Below, piece after piece: positions 42,977-50,829 of a stretch of DNA of 51,870 nt. The notes beneath the pieces were generated by a model. The model saw nothing but the letters and a program-made list of their open reading frames with translations. It did no database searches and was not told the DNA's origin. Where the stretch lies: positions 1 through 51,870 of the forward strand of contig CAYLSH010000004.1 in NCBI GenBank assembly GCA_964386235.1, read 5' to 3'. This stretch comes from RGIG8767 sp964386235 (GTDB lineage: Bacteria; Bacillota; Clostridia; Lachnospirales; Lachnospiraceae). Numbering within the stretch: the stretch's first letter is position 1; each line of letters opens with the position of its first letter. Position numbers and translations under genes: made by a program.

Positions 42977-43678
42977 CTACCATTCAATCTCTGCAATCGG
43001 TGTCGGTTGATCATTGCATGTAATCTCCACCACTTTTCCACTCTTAAAGCGGATCAGACGGTCAGCCATCGGTGCCAAAGCCGAATTGTGCGTGATCAGA
43101 ACAACCGTAATGTTTTCTTTCCGACAGGTATCCTGTAAAAGTTGTAAAATCTGTTTTCCTGTATTGTAGTCCAGCGCACCGGTTGGTTCGTCGCAAAGTA
43201 ACAGTTTGGGATTTTTCGCAAGCGCCCTTGCTATGGACACACGTTGTTGTTCCCCACCGGACAACTGGGACGGGAAATTATTTTTCCGCTCCGAAAGTCC
43301 GACTTTGTCAAGCGTTTCCTCCGCATCCAGCGCATCCTTGCATACCTGTGCCGCCAGTTCCACATTTTCCAATGCCGTCAGATTGGGCACCAGACTGTAA
43401 AACTGAAACACAAATCCGATATCCGTGCGTCTGTACGCCGTCAGTTGCTTCTTTTTATATTGGGAAATATCGCGCCCATCAATCAGGATCTGTCCCGATG
43501 TCGGAACGTCCATTCCGCCCAAAATATTCAGCGCCGTGGTCTTGCCCGCTCCGGAGGAACCCAGAATCACTGCCAATTCTCCCTTTTCCACCGTAAAATT
43601 GGCATCATCCAAAGCACGGATCCTGGTTTCTCCTACTTCATATTCTTTTACCACATGATTAAATTCTATATAGGCCAT
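42977..43678 (-). CDS. MacB/LolD-type ABC transporter ATPase
   Basis: A 233-residue ATP-binding subunit. Walker A is GSSGAGKTT, the Q loop is in FVFQFYSLVPNLTALENVELA, the signature is LSGGEQQRVSIARALA, Walker B is LLLCDEPTGALD and the switch histidine is in LITHNSA. These are typical of the MacB/LolD class that works with FtsX permeases, and the permease follows 13 bases later. Start at 43678 with GAAGG 8 bases upstream; two codons of extra open frame are not needed. A perfect 24-base palindrome sits in its leader. Confidence 0.94.
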   Translation of the reverse strand: MAYIEFNHVVKEYEVGETRIRALDDANFTVEKGELAVILGSSGAGKTTALNILGGMDVPTSGQILIDGRDISQYKKKQLTAYRRTDIGFVFQFYSLVPNLTALENVELAAQVCKDALDAEETLDKVGLSERKNNFPSQLSGGEQQRVSIARALAKNPKLLLCDEPTGALDYNTGKQILQLLQDTCRKENITVVLITHNSALAPMADRLIRFKSGKVVEITCNDQPTPIAEIEW

Positions 43679-43725
43679 GCACACACCTTCGTTTATTTTA
43701 TCCTTCTTCTACCTCAAAATATTTC

Positions 43726-43749
43726 AAGGACTATGTTTCCATAGTCCTT
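43726..43749 (-). promoter_or_regulatory. perfect palindrome, probable operator or leader hairpin
   Basis: AAGGACTATG and CATAGTCCTT form a perfect 10-bp inverted repeat with a 4-base centre. It is 33 bases downstream of the predicted start of the ABC transcript and has no T run, so an operator bound by a dimeric repressor (for example TetR-type) or an mRNA hairpin is more likely than a terminator. No repressor gene is adjacent. Confidence 0.6.
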
Positions 43750-43788
43750 CACTGTAGCGTCCACTTATCGTCAGGACTCTCCTTTGAT

Positions 43789-43818
43789 ATTATTGTGTTA
43801 AAACGATTCTTTTGTCAA
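43789..43818 (-). promoter_or_regulatory. promoter of the ABC ATPase-FtsX operon
   Basis: On the minus strand a perfect TTGACA (complement of 43813-43818), 18-base spacer, AATAAT (complement of 43789-43794). Confidence 0.6.
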
Positions 43819-43836
43819 TCGAATTTTTGCAAATCG

Positions 43837-43869
43837 GGCAACTTATGTTTCCGTTTTGGCAGCTTATGT
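43837..43869 (+). promoter_or_regulatory. direct repeat, predicted LytTR-protein binding site
   Basis: GGCAACTTATGT (43837-43848) and GGCAGCTTATGT (43858-43869) match at 11 of 12 positions with a period of 21 bases. Paired direct repeats with about two helical turns between them are the usual target of LytTR-domain regulators, and a LytTR gene is in the operon directly downstream, suggesting autoregulation. Confidence 0.6.
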
Positions 43870-43877
43870 CAAATGGT

Positions 43878-43905
43878 ATTGTCGCCACCCTGTTTCTCTT
43901 ATACT
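43878..43905 (+). promoter_or_regulatory. promoter of the LytTR/ABC operon
   Basis: TATACT at 43900-43905 with a poor -35 (ATTGTC at 43878-43883, spacer 16), eight bases after the direct repeat; a weak -35 fits an activator-dependent promoter. Confidence 0.45.
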
Positions 43906-43929
43906 CTGGGTCTCAAGGAGGCGAAAAAA

Positions 43930-44781
43930 ATGGATAACATTATCGAATTAAAAAATATTTATCACAGTTACAAAGAGAAGGAAGTTCTGAAGGGAATATC
44001 TCTGACCGTAAAAAAGGGAGAAATCATTGGATTACTCGGTCCCAGCGGAGCCGGTAAAACGACCCTGGTAAACATTCTGACAGGACAGTTATCACAAACT
44101 GCAGGAATTGGCCGTGTACTGGGCGACGACACAAAACATATCTCTGATAAAACCAAGGCACAAATGGGGATTATGATGGACAGTTTTGGTTTGTATCAAA
44201 GACTTTCTGTTTATGACAATATGCAACTTTTTGCCGGAATCTATAAAACAGACAAGAAGAAAATTGATGAAACACTAAAGAAGGTAGGTCTCTATAATGC
44301 CAAAAATACTACTGTATCCAAGCTTTCCAAAGGAATGCGGAATCGTTTGAATATGGCAAGAACGATTTTACGGGATAATATGCTTCTCTTCCTGGACGAA
44401 CCCACTTCCGGACTTGATCCTGCGACTACGGATTTTATCCACGAAATGTTACTGGAAATGAAAAATGAGGGAATAACCATTTTTCTTACCACTCACAACA
44501 TGCACGAAGCTGCTAAACTCTGTGACAACATTGCTCTTTTGGATCAAGGTGAAATCATTGAATACGGGGTCCCCGGGGATATATGCAGAAGACACAATAA
44601 ACAGGATCAATTTACAATTGTCCTGCAGAATGATGAAACCATTGTACTGCCTAATGCACCCGAATCCGGAGAGGAAATAGGAAATCTGATCAAACACCGG
44701 AATGTAAAATCGATCCATTCCTCCGAACCCACTTTAGAAGATGTATTCTTAAAATTGACCGGAAGAAAATTAGATGAATAA
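43930..44781 (+). CDS. ABC-2 type transporter ATPase
   Basis: A 283-residue ATP-binding subunit. Walker A is GPSGAGKTT (about 34-42), the signature is LSKGMRNRLNMARTI (a Lys in place of the usual second Gly), Walker B is LLFLDEPTSGLDP, and the switch histidine is in LTTHNMHEA. A short C-terminal domain follows (about 220-283), as in drug or bacteriocin exporters. AAGGAGG precedes the ATG at 43930; the longer open frame upstream crosses the promoter. It is the first gene of a four-gene operon with a permease, a LytTR regulator and a DUF3021 protein. Confidence 0.93.
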   Translation: MDNIIELKNIYHSYKEKEVLKGISLTVKKGEIIGLLGPSGAGKTTLVNILTGQLSQTAGIGRVLGDDTKHISDKTKAQMGIMMDSFGLYQRLSVYDNMQLFAGIYKTDKKKIDETLKKVGLYNAKNTTVSKLSKGMRNRLNMARTILRDNMLLFLDEPTSGLDPATTDFIHEMLLEMKNEGITIFLTTHNMHEAAKLCDNIALLDQGEIIEYGVPGDICRRHNKQDQFTIVLQNDETIVLPNAPESGEEIGNLIKHRNVKSIHSSEPTLEDVFLKLTGRKLDE

Positions 44782-44791
44782 GGAGATCACT

Positions 44792-45487
44792 ATGATGCGA
44801 AACAGTTTAGCAATTATGAGAAAACAATGGAAGGACACTCTGAAAAACAAACCTGTACTGATACAATTTATCATTTTTCCCGTTATGGCAGTTATTATGA
44901 CAAAATTTGTCAGTGTGCCGGATCTGCCACCAACTTATTTCATAAAAATGTTTGCCGGCATGTTTGTTGGTATGTCACCGCTGGTTGCTACCAGTTCTAT
45001 TCTATCCGAGGAAAAAGATGAGGGCACGCTTCGCGTACTGTTCATGAGCAATGTAAAATCCATGGAATATCTTTTTGCAATTGCAATTTATGTGTTTTTA
45101 TTCAGTATGGCAGGTGCTGTAGTAATGTGTCTGGCAGGAGGATATACCGGCTTAGATGCGCTCAGATTCTTACTCATTTTAGCTGCCGGGATTCTTACCT
45201 CCATCCTGATCGGCGCTGCTATCGGTGTATTCAGCCCAAATCAGATGGTATCCACTTCTATCATGACACCTCTTATGATGGTATTTGCCTTTGTTCCTAT
45301 GATAGGCAGTTTTAATGAACATGTACAAAAGATAAGTAAAGTTCTGTATTCCGGTCAAATTGATTATCTGATCGGGAACCTTGAGAGCAATGAAAGTATG
45401 ATATCTTCTTTGTTAGTTATTCTGATTAATGCTATAATAGCATTGGTATTATTTGGACTGTCATTTAGGAATTTACGAAAGGTATGA
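44792..45487 (+). CDS. ABC-2 type transporter permease
   Basis: A 231-residue membrane protein with six predicted helices. It has PVLIQFIIFPVMAVIMTKF near the start, then ATSSILSEEKDEGTLRVLFMSNVKSMEYL, the cytosolic coupling region conserved in ABC-2 permeases, and the C-terminal LVILINAIIALVLFGLSFRNLRKV. The start at 44792 is supported by AAGGAG 6 bases upstream, inside the end of the ATPase region; the ATG at 44774 overlaps the ATPase stop and lacks a ribosome site. Cargo unknown; antimicrobial peptides are common substrates of such pairs. Confidence 0.9.
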   Translation: MMRNSLAIMRKQWKDTLKNKPVLIQFIIFPVMAVIMTKFVSVPDLPPTYFIKMFAGMFVGMSPLVATSSILSEEKDEGTLRVLFMSNVKSMEYLFAIAIYVFLFSMAGAVVMCLAGGYTGLDALRFLLILAAGILTSILIGAAIGVFSPNQMVSTSIMTPLMMVFAFVPMIGSFNEHVQKISKVLYSGQIDYLIGNLESNESMISSLLVILINAIIALVLFGLSFRNLRKV

Positions 45488-45492
45488 TGCCA

Positions 45493-45951
45493 ATGAAAAT
45501 AAACATCAATGTGGACGAACAACTCTCGGGGATTGAGGTAACGATTAACTGTGGCGAATTGACCGAAGATGTGGAACATATTATTGCAGCAATTCGAATG
45601 AGTTCAAAACAGCTGGTAGTCAGAAACACGCAATTAGGCGAAGATGTTATCCTTGATGTCAAAGATATCGCCTATATCGAGGCCATAGACCGAAGATGTT
45701 TCGTTTATACGGAAGATAATGTATTCGAAACATCCTACAAGCTATACGAACTGGAATCCTTGTTCTCCGGCATGAAATTCTGCCGGGTAAGCAAATCCTG
45801 TCTTGTGAGTCTCAAATTCATTTCTTCCATTAAAACAGAAATGAACCACCGGCTTCGCCTGACACTAAAGAATAACGAATCCATCATCGTTTCCAGGCAG
45901 TATGCGGAAGATATTAAAGAACAGTTAGGAGTGAAAAAAAATGGAAAATAA
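45493..45951 (+). CDS. LytTR-domain DNA-binding regulator
   Basis: A 152-residue regulator without a receiver domain. The C-terminal LytTR domain (about 45-150) shows DVKDIAYIEAIDRRCFVYT, YKLYELESLF, FCRVSKSCLVSLKFISSI and a basic end. The N-terminal 45 residues are a short segment typical of stand-alone LytTR proteins paired with DUF3021. The ATG at 45493 is preferred because AAAGGT is 9 bases upstream; the ATG at 45484 overlaps the permease stop. It probably binds the 21-bp-period repeats at 43837-43869 and controls its own operon. Confidence 0.92.
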   Translation: MKININVDEQLSGIEVTINCGELTEDVEHIIAAIRMSSKQLVVRNTQLGEDVILDVKDIAYIEAIDRRCFVYTEDNVFETSYKLYELESLFSGMKFCRVSKSCLVSLKFISSIKTEMNHRLRLTLKNNESIIVSRQYAEDIKEQLGVKKNGK

Positions 45952-46402
45952 AAGAAGTATTCTGGATTTTTTGAGTTTTATAATGAGAACCTTCGGTATC
46001 TGCGTTTGTTTTTTACTGATACTCACTATAATGGCTAATACTGAAATGATTGCAACAAGCAGTATCTTTGCCTTTGCCAATGAAGCCATTTCCATTACCG
46101 TTTTGCTGCAGTTTTTACTACTTTCCTTCATTACAGCCGTTTTCGTATTTTTATTTACATCCGCCTATATGATACAATTATTATCATTAACAACCCGACT
46201 GGTACTCATGCCCGTATCCATTATTCTGTGTTTAGGAATCTGCATTTATTTCTTTGGCTGGTTTCCTACCGGTTCGCTCCTTCCATGGACTCTGTTTGTG
46301 GTAAACTTTCTGTTATGCTTTGGCATCAGCGTTGCCATTACACTTCACCGGACCCAAAAAGAAGACGCCATTCTTAACAAAGCCCTGGAGGAACTAAAAT
46401 AA
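45941..46402 (+). CDS. DUF3021 membrane protein
   Basis: A 153-residue protein with four hydrophobic helices (about 15-32, 48-72, 80-108, 118-140) and short charged ends, the pattern of DUF3021. This family is almost always found directly after a LytTR regulator, and here the start overlaps the regulator gene by 11 bases, so translation is probably coupled. It may hold the regulator at the membrane, by analogy with membrane inhibitors of LytTR regulators; this is not shown. Confidence 0.85.
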   Translation: MENKRSILDFLSFIMRTFGICVCFLLILTIMANTEMIATSSIFAFANEAISITVLLQFLLLSFITAVFVFLFTSAYMIQLLSLTTRLVLMPVSIILCLGICIYFFGWFPTGSLLPWTLFVVNFLLCFGISVAITLHRTQKEDAILNKALEELK

Positions 46403-46403
46403 A

Positions 46404-48395
46404 TTACCGTTGGAAGCGGATAGTCTCTATCAGATTCTGTCTCCTCAATTTATAAACCGTTCCAAATGTTACTGCAATAATCAATATAAGAATTCCGCTA
46501 ACACTAAATAGCAATAATTCCCATGGAATTTCATAGGTAACAGGAAGTGATTGACGAATCACAACATTTATTATGTAGGGAATCAGTATGCCAAGCGGTA
46601 ATCCCCACACTATCGCTTTTGCAGTACATATCACACACTCGCCAAGCAACATTTTTCGCAAACCTTCTGTTGTCATACCCACACTCTTTAGTATGGCAAA
46701 TTCCCTTGCCCGCATCATCGTGTTGGTCGATAACGTACTAATCACACTAACCAGACCAATCAGCAATAACACCCCTACAAATCCATAAATGATAATCTCT
46801 GCCATCACAATGGCAATATTCAACACGCGAACCATTGTATCCACTTTACTGACCCTTACCGAAAAGCCTTCTTTTGCATAAGGGTCATCTGTTACTGTAG
46901 GAAATAACTCTTCACCAACGGCCTTTGCATATTGCATATATGACAGTTCATCCTCCGGGTTACAGTACCAGTCATAGAATCTTAGTTCCGCCTCAGGCAC
47001 TACCAGACGAATCGGTTTCTCATTCAGGGCAAGCACATAAGTCGGAACCTGACTTTCCTGTAAAAAAGCATCGACTGACACCGTTCTTGGTTCTCCATCT
47101 GCCTTTTTCAACTCGATTTCTTTCATTTTCTCCGAAAATGGCACAATATGTTGTAGTCTTCCATCATCATTGTATCTGTAATAATTCAAAAGAATATTGC
47201 TCCCCACGGGTACCTTGGCAACATCGCATAGTTTCTCATAGTTTGCTTGGTCAAGCACAATAAGGTCAACATCAAGTTCAATACTCTCTTCTGATGATGT
47301 CTCCGTTTTCATTGCTTTTTTCATATCTTCTGTGAGATATTCAGGTGTCATATCAACATGATAAGTTCCGTTATCAAGTCCCTGACCAAAAATCTCAACA
47401 TTCCCATATTCTATTAGTCTTTTTCTTACCAGTTCTGCGTCCTGACTGCAAATCGGCTTTATAACAATTTCTTCTGCCCTTCCCGTAACCGCGTTTTCCT
47501 GCTGTTTTCGATTTGAACTATAACTCATCATCACATCATCCATTCCCGGATCCATGTATGACTTTAGCTGTTGTATTTGTAATACCAGACTGCCGGTTAC
47601 TAAAAGTAATAATATCCCCAGTGCAAGAATTCTGGTAGTGGATTTAAAGCTGGTTTTGTTCCTGCTCATATTTCTGTCTGCCAGAATTCCTTCAAAACCC
47701 AAAATACTTTTCAACCATTTTCCGTTATGTACCACTATTATCACATCCGAGTCTTCCAGCCCCCTTATACAGGAAAGAGCCGATATATTTCCTGCTTTCT
47801 TAGCCGGTTTATATGCCGCATACAATACCACGAAAAAAGAAAATAGTCCCGAAAAAAATATTGCCGTCGGCGTTGTTGAAAATGATAATTCCATCGTAAG
47901 GGGCCGCATAATAATACTTTGCTGCAGTTCATTCATCTGTGCAACAAAGTTTCCTGTAATCTGCACTCCTAAAAAACCGATGCCCAATCCGCACATTATC
48001 CCCAATGGAATCCCTACTATACTGAGCCAGACGCTTTCAAAAATCACAGTTTCTTTTATTTGATTTATCGTTCCGCCTACACATTTTATAATTCCAAATT
48101 CATTCATTCTCTGATTTGCACTGACCTGAAAAACGTTGGAAATAACCGTAACTGACATGGCAAAAATCAATCCCACAAAAAAAACTGCCGGAATTAGTAA
48201 CAGACTTTGATATGCTCCGCCATACGCTCCATATCCCTCTCCTAAAAAAGAGACCAGCATCTTATTGGCGCTTGTTGCAAAGCAGAATACCGCTGTAGTA
48301 AGTGCCGTCGATAATATGATTGCTACTATTGCGCCGATGGTTCTGTAACGATTTCTCCTAATCTGATTCCAAGCTAATTTTGCTGTTATTCTCAC
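46404..48395 (-). CDS. BceB-type ABC permease (peptide-antibiotic resistance family)
   Basis: A 663-residue permease with about ten membrane helices and one large extracellular domain (about residues 280-520) between the seventh and eighth helix, the layout of BceB. FtsX blocks are NRYRTIGAIVAIILSTALTT at the start, NEFGIIKCVGGT near 110 and REFAILKSVGMTTEGLRKMLLGE near 580. It starts with GTG at 48395 inside the ATPase gene's stop (GTGA, 4-base overlap), implying coupled translation. BceAB pumps protect against bacitracin or lantibiotics; the antibiotic here is unknown. Ends head-on against DUF3021 one base apart. Confidence 0.88.
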   Translation of the reverse strand: MRITAKLAWNQIRRNRYRTIGAIVAIILSTALTTAVFCFATSANKMLVSFLGEGYGAYGGAYQSLLLIPAVFFVGLIFAMSVTVISNVFQVSANQRMNEFGIIKCVGGTINQIKETVIFESVWLSIVGIPLGIMCGLGIGFLGVQITGNFVAQMNELQQSIIMRPLTMELSFSTTPTAIFFSGLFSFFVVLYAAYKPAKKAGNISALSCIRGLEDSDVIIVVHNGKWLKSILGFEGILADRNMSRNKTSFKSTTRILALGILLLLVTGSLVLQIQQLKSYMDPGMDDVMMSYSSNRKQQENAVTGRAEEIVIKPICSQDAELVRKRLIEYGNVEIFGQGLDNGTYHVDMTPEYLTEDMKKAMKTETSSEESIELDVDLIVLDQANYEKLCDVAKVPVGSNILLNYYRYNDDGRLQHIVPFSEKMKEIELKKADGEPRTVSVDAFLQESQVPTYVLALNEKPIRLVVPEAELRFYDWYCNPEDELSYMQYAKAVGEELFPTVTDDPYAKEGFSVRVSKVDTMVRVLNIAIVMAEIIIYGFVGVLLLIGLVSVISTLSTNTMMRAREFAILKSVGMTTEGLRKMLLGECVICTAKAIVWGLPLGILIPYIINVVIRQSLPVTYEIPWELLLFSVSGILILIIAVTFGTVYKLRRQNLIETIRFQR

Positions 48396-49075
48396 TGCTT
48401 CATCACCTCATCACTTACAATCTTTCCATCACCTATCGTAATAATACGATTTGCCTGAAGAGCAATTTTTTCATCATGGGTAATCAATAATAACGTCTGA
48501 TGATATTTTTGATTTGTATATTTTAATAATTCAACAATCTCCTGACTCGTCTTACTATCCAGATTTCCGGTCGGCTCATCAGCCAGAATAAATGCAGGAT
48601 CATTAATCATGGCTCTTCCTATGGATACTCTCTGCTGTTGTCCGCCCGACATCTGCCCGGGCAGATGCCCAGCCCGCTTTTCCAATTTAAGCATTGATAA
48701 TATTTCCTGCAATTTTTCTCTATTCTCTTTACGGCGGTCTAATAACCACGGAAGCATAATATTTTCTTCTGCTGTTAAGGTCGGAATCAGATTATAGAAC
48801 TGATATATCATACCAATGTTTCTTCTGCGAAAAATTGCCAGTTCGCTTTCATTCATTTTTGCAATTTCTTGTCCATCAATACGCACAGAACCCGAGGTCG
48901 GCACATCCACTCCGCCAATCAGATTCATCAATGTGGATTTCCCCGAGCCGGATGCTCCCACAATCGCTACAAACTCTCCCTTTTCTACAGAAAAAGAGAC
49001 ATGGTCTAAAGCTATCACTTCTGATTCTCCTGTACCATATCTCTTTGTTAATTCTGTCACTTCTAATACAGTCAT
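48392..49075 (-). CDS. BceA-type ABC transporter ATPase
   Basis: A 227-residue ATP-binding subunit with Walker A GASGSGKST, Q loop IYQFYNLIPTLTAEENIMLPW, signature MSGGQQQRVSIGRAM, Walker B FILADEPTGNLDS and switch histidine LLITHD. AAAGGAG lies 9 bases before the ATG. It overlaps the permease start by 4 bases. Together with the kinase and regulator upstream it forms a Bce-type module. A set of short GTCAC repeats before it may be the regulator's binding site. Confidence 0.93.
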   Translation of the reverse strand: MTVLEVTELTKRYGTGESEVIALDHVSFSVEKGEFVAIVGASGSGKSTLMNLIGGVDVPTSGSVRIDGQEIAKMNESELAIFRRRNIGMIYQFYNLIPTLTAEENIMLPWLLDRRKENREKLQEILSMLKLEKRAGHLPGQMSGGQQQRVSIGRAMINDPAFILADEPTGNLDSKTSQEIVELLKYTNQKYHQTLLLITHDEKIALQANRIITIGDGKIVSDEVMKQ

Positions 49076-49105
49076 TCTTTTCACTCCTTTGCTAAAACAT
49101 AAATT

Positions 49106-49171
49106 CAATATACCATGTAAAAATGACTATTTAGTGACTCTTATTTACTTTTAATGTGACATTTCCGTCAC
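49106..49171 (-). promoter_or_regulatory. promoter and probable response-regulator sites of the BceAB-like genes
   Basis: TATATT (complement of 49106-49111) is 31 bases before the ATPase start. Upstream on the minus strand are the palindrome GTGAC-N6-GTCAC (49171-49156), and AGTCAC and AGTCAT (starting at 49138 and 49127), spaced by about 22 and 11 bases, on one helix face. BceR-type sites have the form TNACA-N4-TGTAA; TGACG-GAAA-TGTCA here is close. Confidence 0.45.
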
Positions 49172-49216
49172 TTTGATTTCTCAGACGATACCCATGTAAT
49201 AGTCCGCAAGTTTTTA

Positions 49217-50041
49217 TTATTTGAAAAACTTTAATAAAAACGTTGCGCCCTTTCCATTTCCACCTAATTTCACATCAATATCTCCGTTCTGCCCTTTCAT
49301 AATCGATAAGGCTAAAGGCATACCGATACCAAATCCATTTTCAGTAGTCGAATTCTCAAAGCGCTTAAATAGTGTAGCATACTGTTCTTTCCTGAGTCCT
49401 GTCCCACTATCTGTTACGGCAATCCAGTCATACATCGGGTTCACACCACTATCTATGGTGATAGTCCCTGCTTTTGGTGAATGTTCCATAGCATTTTTCA
49501 CAATATTGGTTAATACCTCTATTGTCCATTTCTTGTCACAACAAATTTCGACGTCCTGCCCCATGATGATCGATTGATTGTTTATATCAAGCAAAATCTC
49601 TATGGAAGGCATAATCGCCTGCACCATTTCGGATACTTTTACCTTTTGCGGTGTAAAAGTAATCGCCTTAGCATCCAACTTGGCCATTTTTAATAAGGCT
49701 CCAATCAGCCATTCCATCTTCGTTAATGAAAATTTAATGTTCTGCATGAATTCCTGTTGTTTTTCAGGCTCCGCATCCTCTAATAAATCCATCATAATCA
49801 TCATAGAAGTAATAGGTGTTTTTAATTGATGCGATATATCCGCCATATATTCTGCCAAAATATCTCTTTCGGATTCTGCTTGTGTTAATTGCTCATTTTT
49901 ACTCTGCATAAAGGAATAGATATCATTTTTCAATATACTGAACGTTCCCTCCCGATTATCTCTGATATCCACATTCAGTCCATTCTGATATTCCTTTATT
50001 GCCGCGGATAACTGCTCAATTTCTTTTCTGTTAATCCACAC
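49217..50041 (-). CDS. histidine kinase of a Bce-type system, lacking membrane helices
   Basis: A 274-residue kinase. The dimerisation helix has the phosphoacceptor H71 in YMADISHQLKTP, followed by N box NIVKNAMEHSP, G1 VTDSGTGL, F box and G2 NGFGIGMPLALSI. Bce-type kinases usually start with two membrane helices; here the frame begins with a GTG (VWINRKEIEQLS) directly at the juxtamembrane region and overlaps the regulator gene by 11 bases, so no room for them is left. It is either a naturally soluble kinase or one that lost its anchor. The GTG is the only plausible start in that overlap. Its output is presumed to be the adjacent regulator. Confidence 0.85.
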   Translation of the reverse strand: MWINRKEIEQLSAAIKEYQNGLNVDIRDNREGTFSILKNDIYSFMQSKNEQLTQAESERDILAEYMADISHQLKTPITSMMIMMDLLEDAEPEKQQEFMQNIKFSLTKMEWLIGALLKMAKLDAKAITFTPQKVKVSEMVQAIMPSIEILLDINNQSIIMGQDVEICCDKKWTIEVLTNIVKNAMEHSPKAGTITIDSGVNPMYDWIAVTDSGTGLRKEQYATLFKRFENSTTENGFGIGMPLALSIMKGQNGDIDVKLGGNGKGATFLLKFFK

Positions 50042-50705
50042 GATATCCCATCCCCCTGACCGTTTCTATATGAATCGCATCTCCAAGTTTTTCACGTAAA
50101 CGCTTTACATACACCGTCAAGGTATTATCCTCTACAAAGTTACCATCCACATCCCATATTTTCTCCAATATCTGTGTACGAGTCAGAAGTTTTGACGGAT
50201 TCATAGCAAAAATCAATAATAGTCTATACTCTAAAGCTGTCAGTTCTAACTGTCTCCCATCCGCATATACCTTTCCTTCATCCATATGAATTACAGCCCT
50301 GCCAACCATTATCACATCCTGGTTAGCACCTCCCTGCTTTTGTAACGTTCTCTTCACGCGAGCCAGTAACTCTCTGATACGAAACGGCTTCACCACATAA
50401 TCATCCGCCCCTTCTTCAAAAGCTTTTACAATTTTTTCTTCATCATCTACAATCGTTAAAAAGATAATAGGAATATCCATATTTTTTAGTTTTGCACTCA
50501 CATCAAATCCACTTCCATCCGGCAACTGCATATCCAAAATGGCAAGATTAAACGCTTGTGACTTTATCTGTTCTGATGCTGACTGTACATCACGACAATG
50601 TATCACTTCATACCCTTCATTATTCAAAGCATACATGATCCCGGAAGCAATCATGGTGTCATCTTCTAATAGTAACAGTTTTATCATTTCATCTGATGAT
50701 TTCAT
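50031..50705 (-). CDS. OmpR-family response regulator (BceR-like)
   Basis: A 224-residue regulator: receiver domain with acidic pair E14-D15-D16 (LLLEDDTMI) and phosphoacceptor D58 (LAILDMQLPDG), switch FLTIVDD, lysine in VVKPFRIREL, then a winged-helix DNA-binding domain (about 130-224) with LTALEYRLLLIF and the C-terminal VKRLREKLGDAIHIETVRGMGYRVD. The ATG at 50705 has GGAGG 8 bases upstream and gives MKSSDEMIKLLLLEDD; the ATG at 50687 is the more usual family start but lacks a site. It probably controls the BceAB-like genes 1 kb downstream. Confidence 0.93.
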   Translation of the reverse strand: MKSSDEMIKLLLLEDDTMIASGIMYALNNEGYEVIHCRDVQSASEQIKSQAFNLAILDMQLPDGSGFDVSAKLKNMDIPIIFLTIVDDEEKIVKAFEEGADDYVVKPFRIRELLARVKRTLQKQGGANQDVIMVGRAVIHMDEGKVYADGRQLELTALEYRLLLIFAMNPSKLLTRTQILEKIWDVDGNFVEDNTLTVYVKRLREKLGDAIHIETVRGMGYRVD

Positions 50706-50814
50706 CCTCTCTACCTCCAAACTCAGTAGGGATACCCTTTGGCAAAAACGTTGCATTGCTTCCTGTGACAAACACGCCGCAATTATTCTTATCTGCAAAA
50801 GAACCGGTTGCCAC
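50689..50814 (-). CDS. possible small ORF (41 residues) overlapping the regulator start
   Basis: From GTG at 50814 the frame reads ATGSFADKNNCGVFVTGSNA, then TFLPKGIPTEFGGREDEIIR. GGAAGG lies about 10 bases upstream, and the gene ends 17 bases inside the regulator gene, so it could be translationally coupled to it. It has no signal peptide, membrane helix or known domain and may be a remnant of a lost gene. It fills the gap between a GNAT gene and the regulator. Confidence 0.3.
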   Translation of the reverse strand: MATGSFADKNNCGVFVTGSNATFLPKGIPTEFGGREDEIIR

Positions 50815-50829
50815 AATATTTACACCTTC

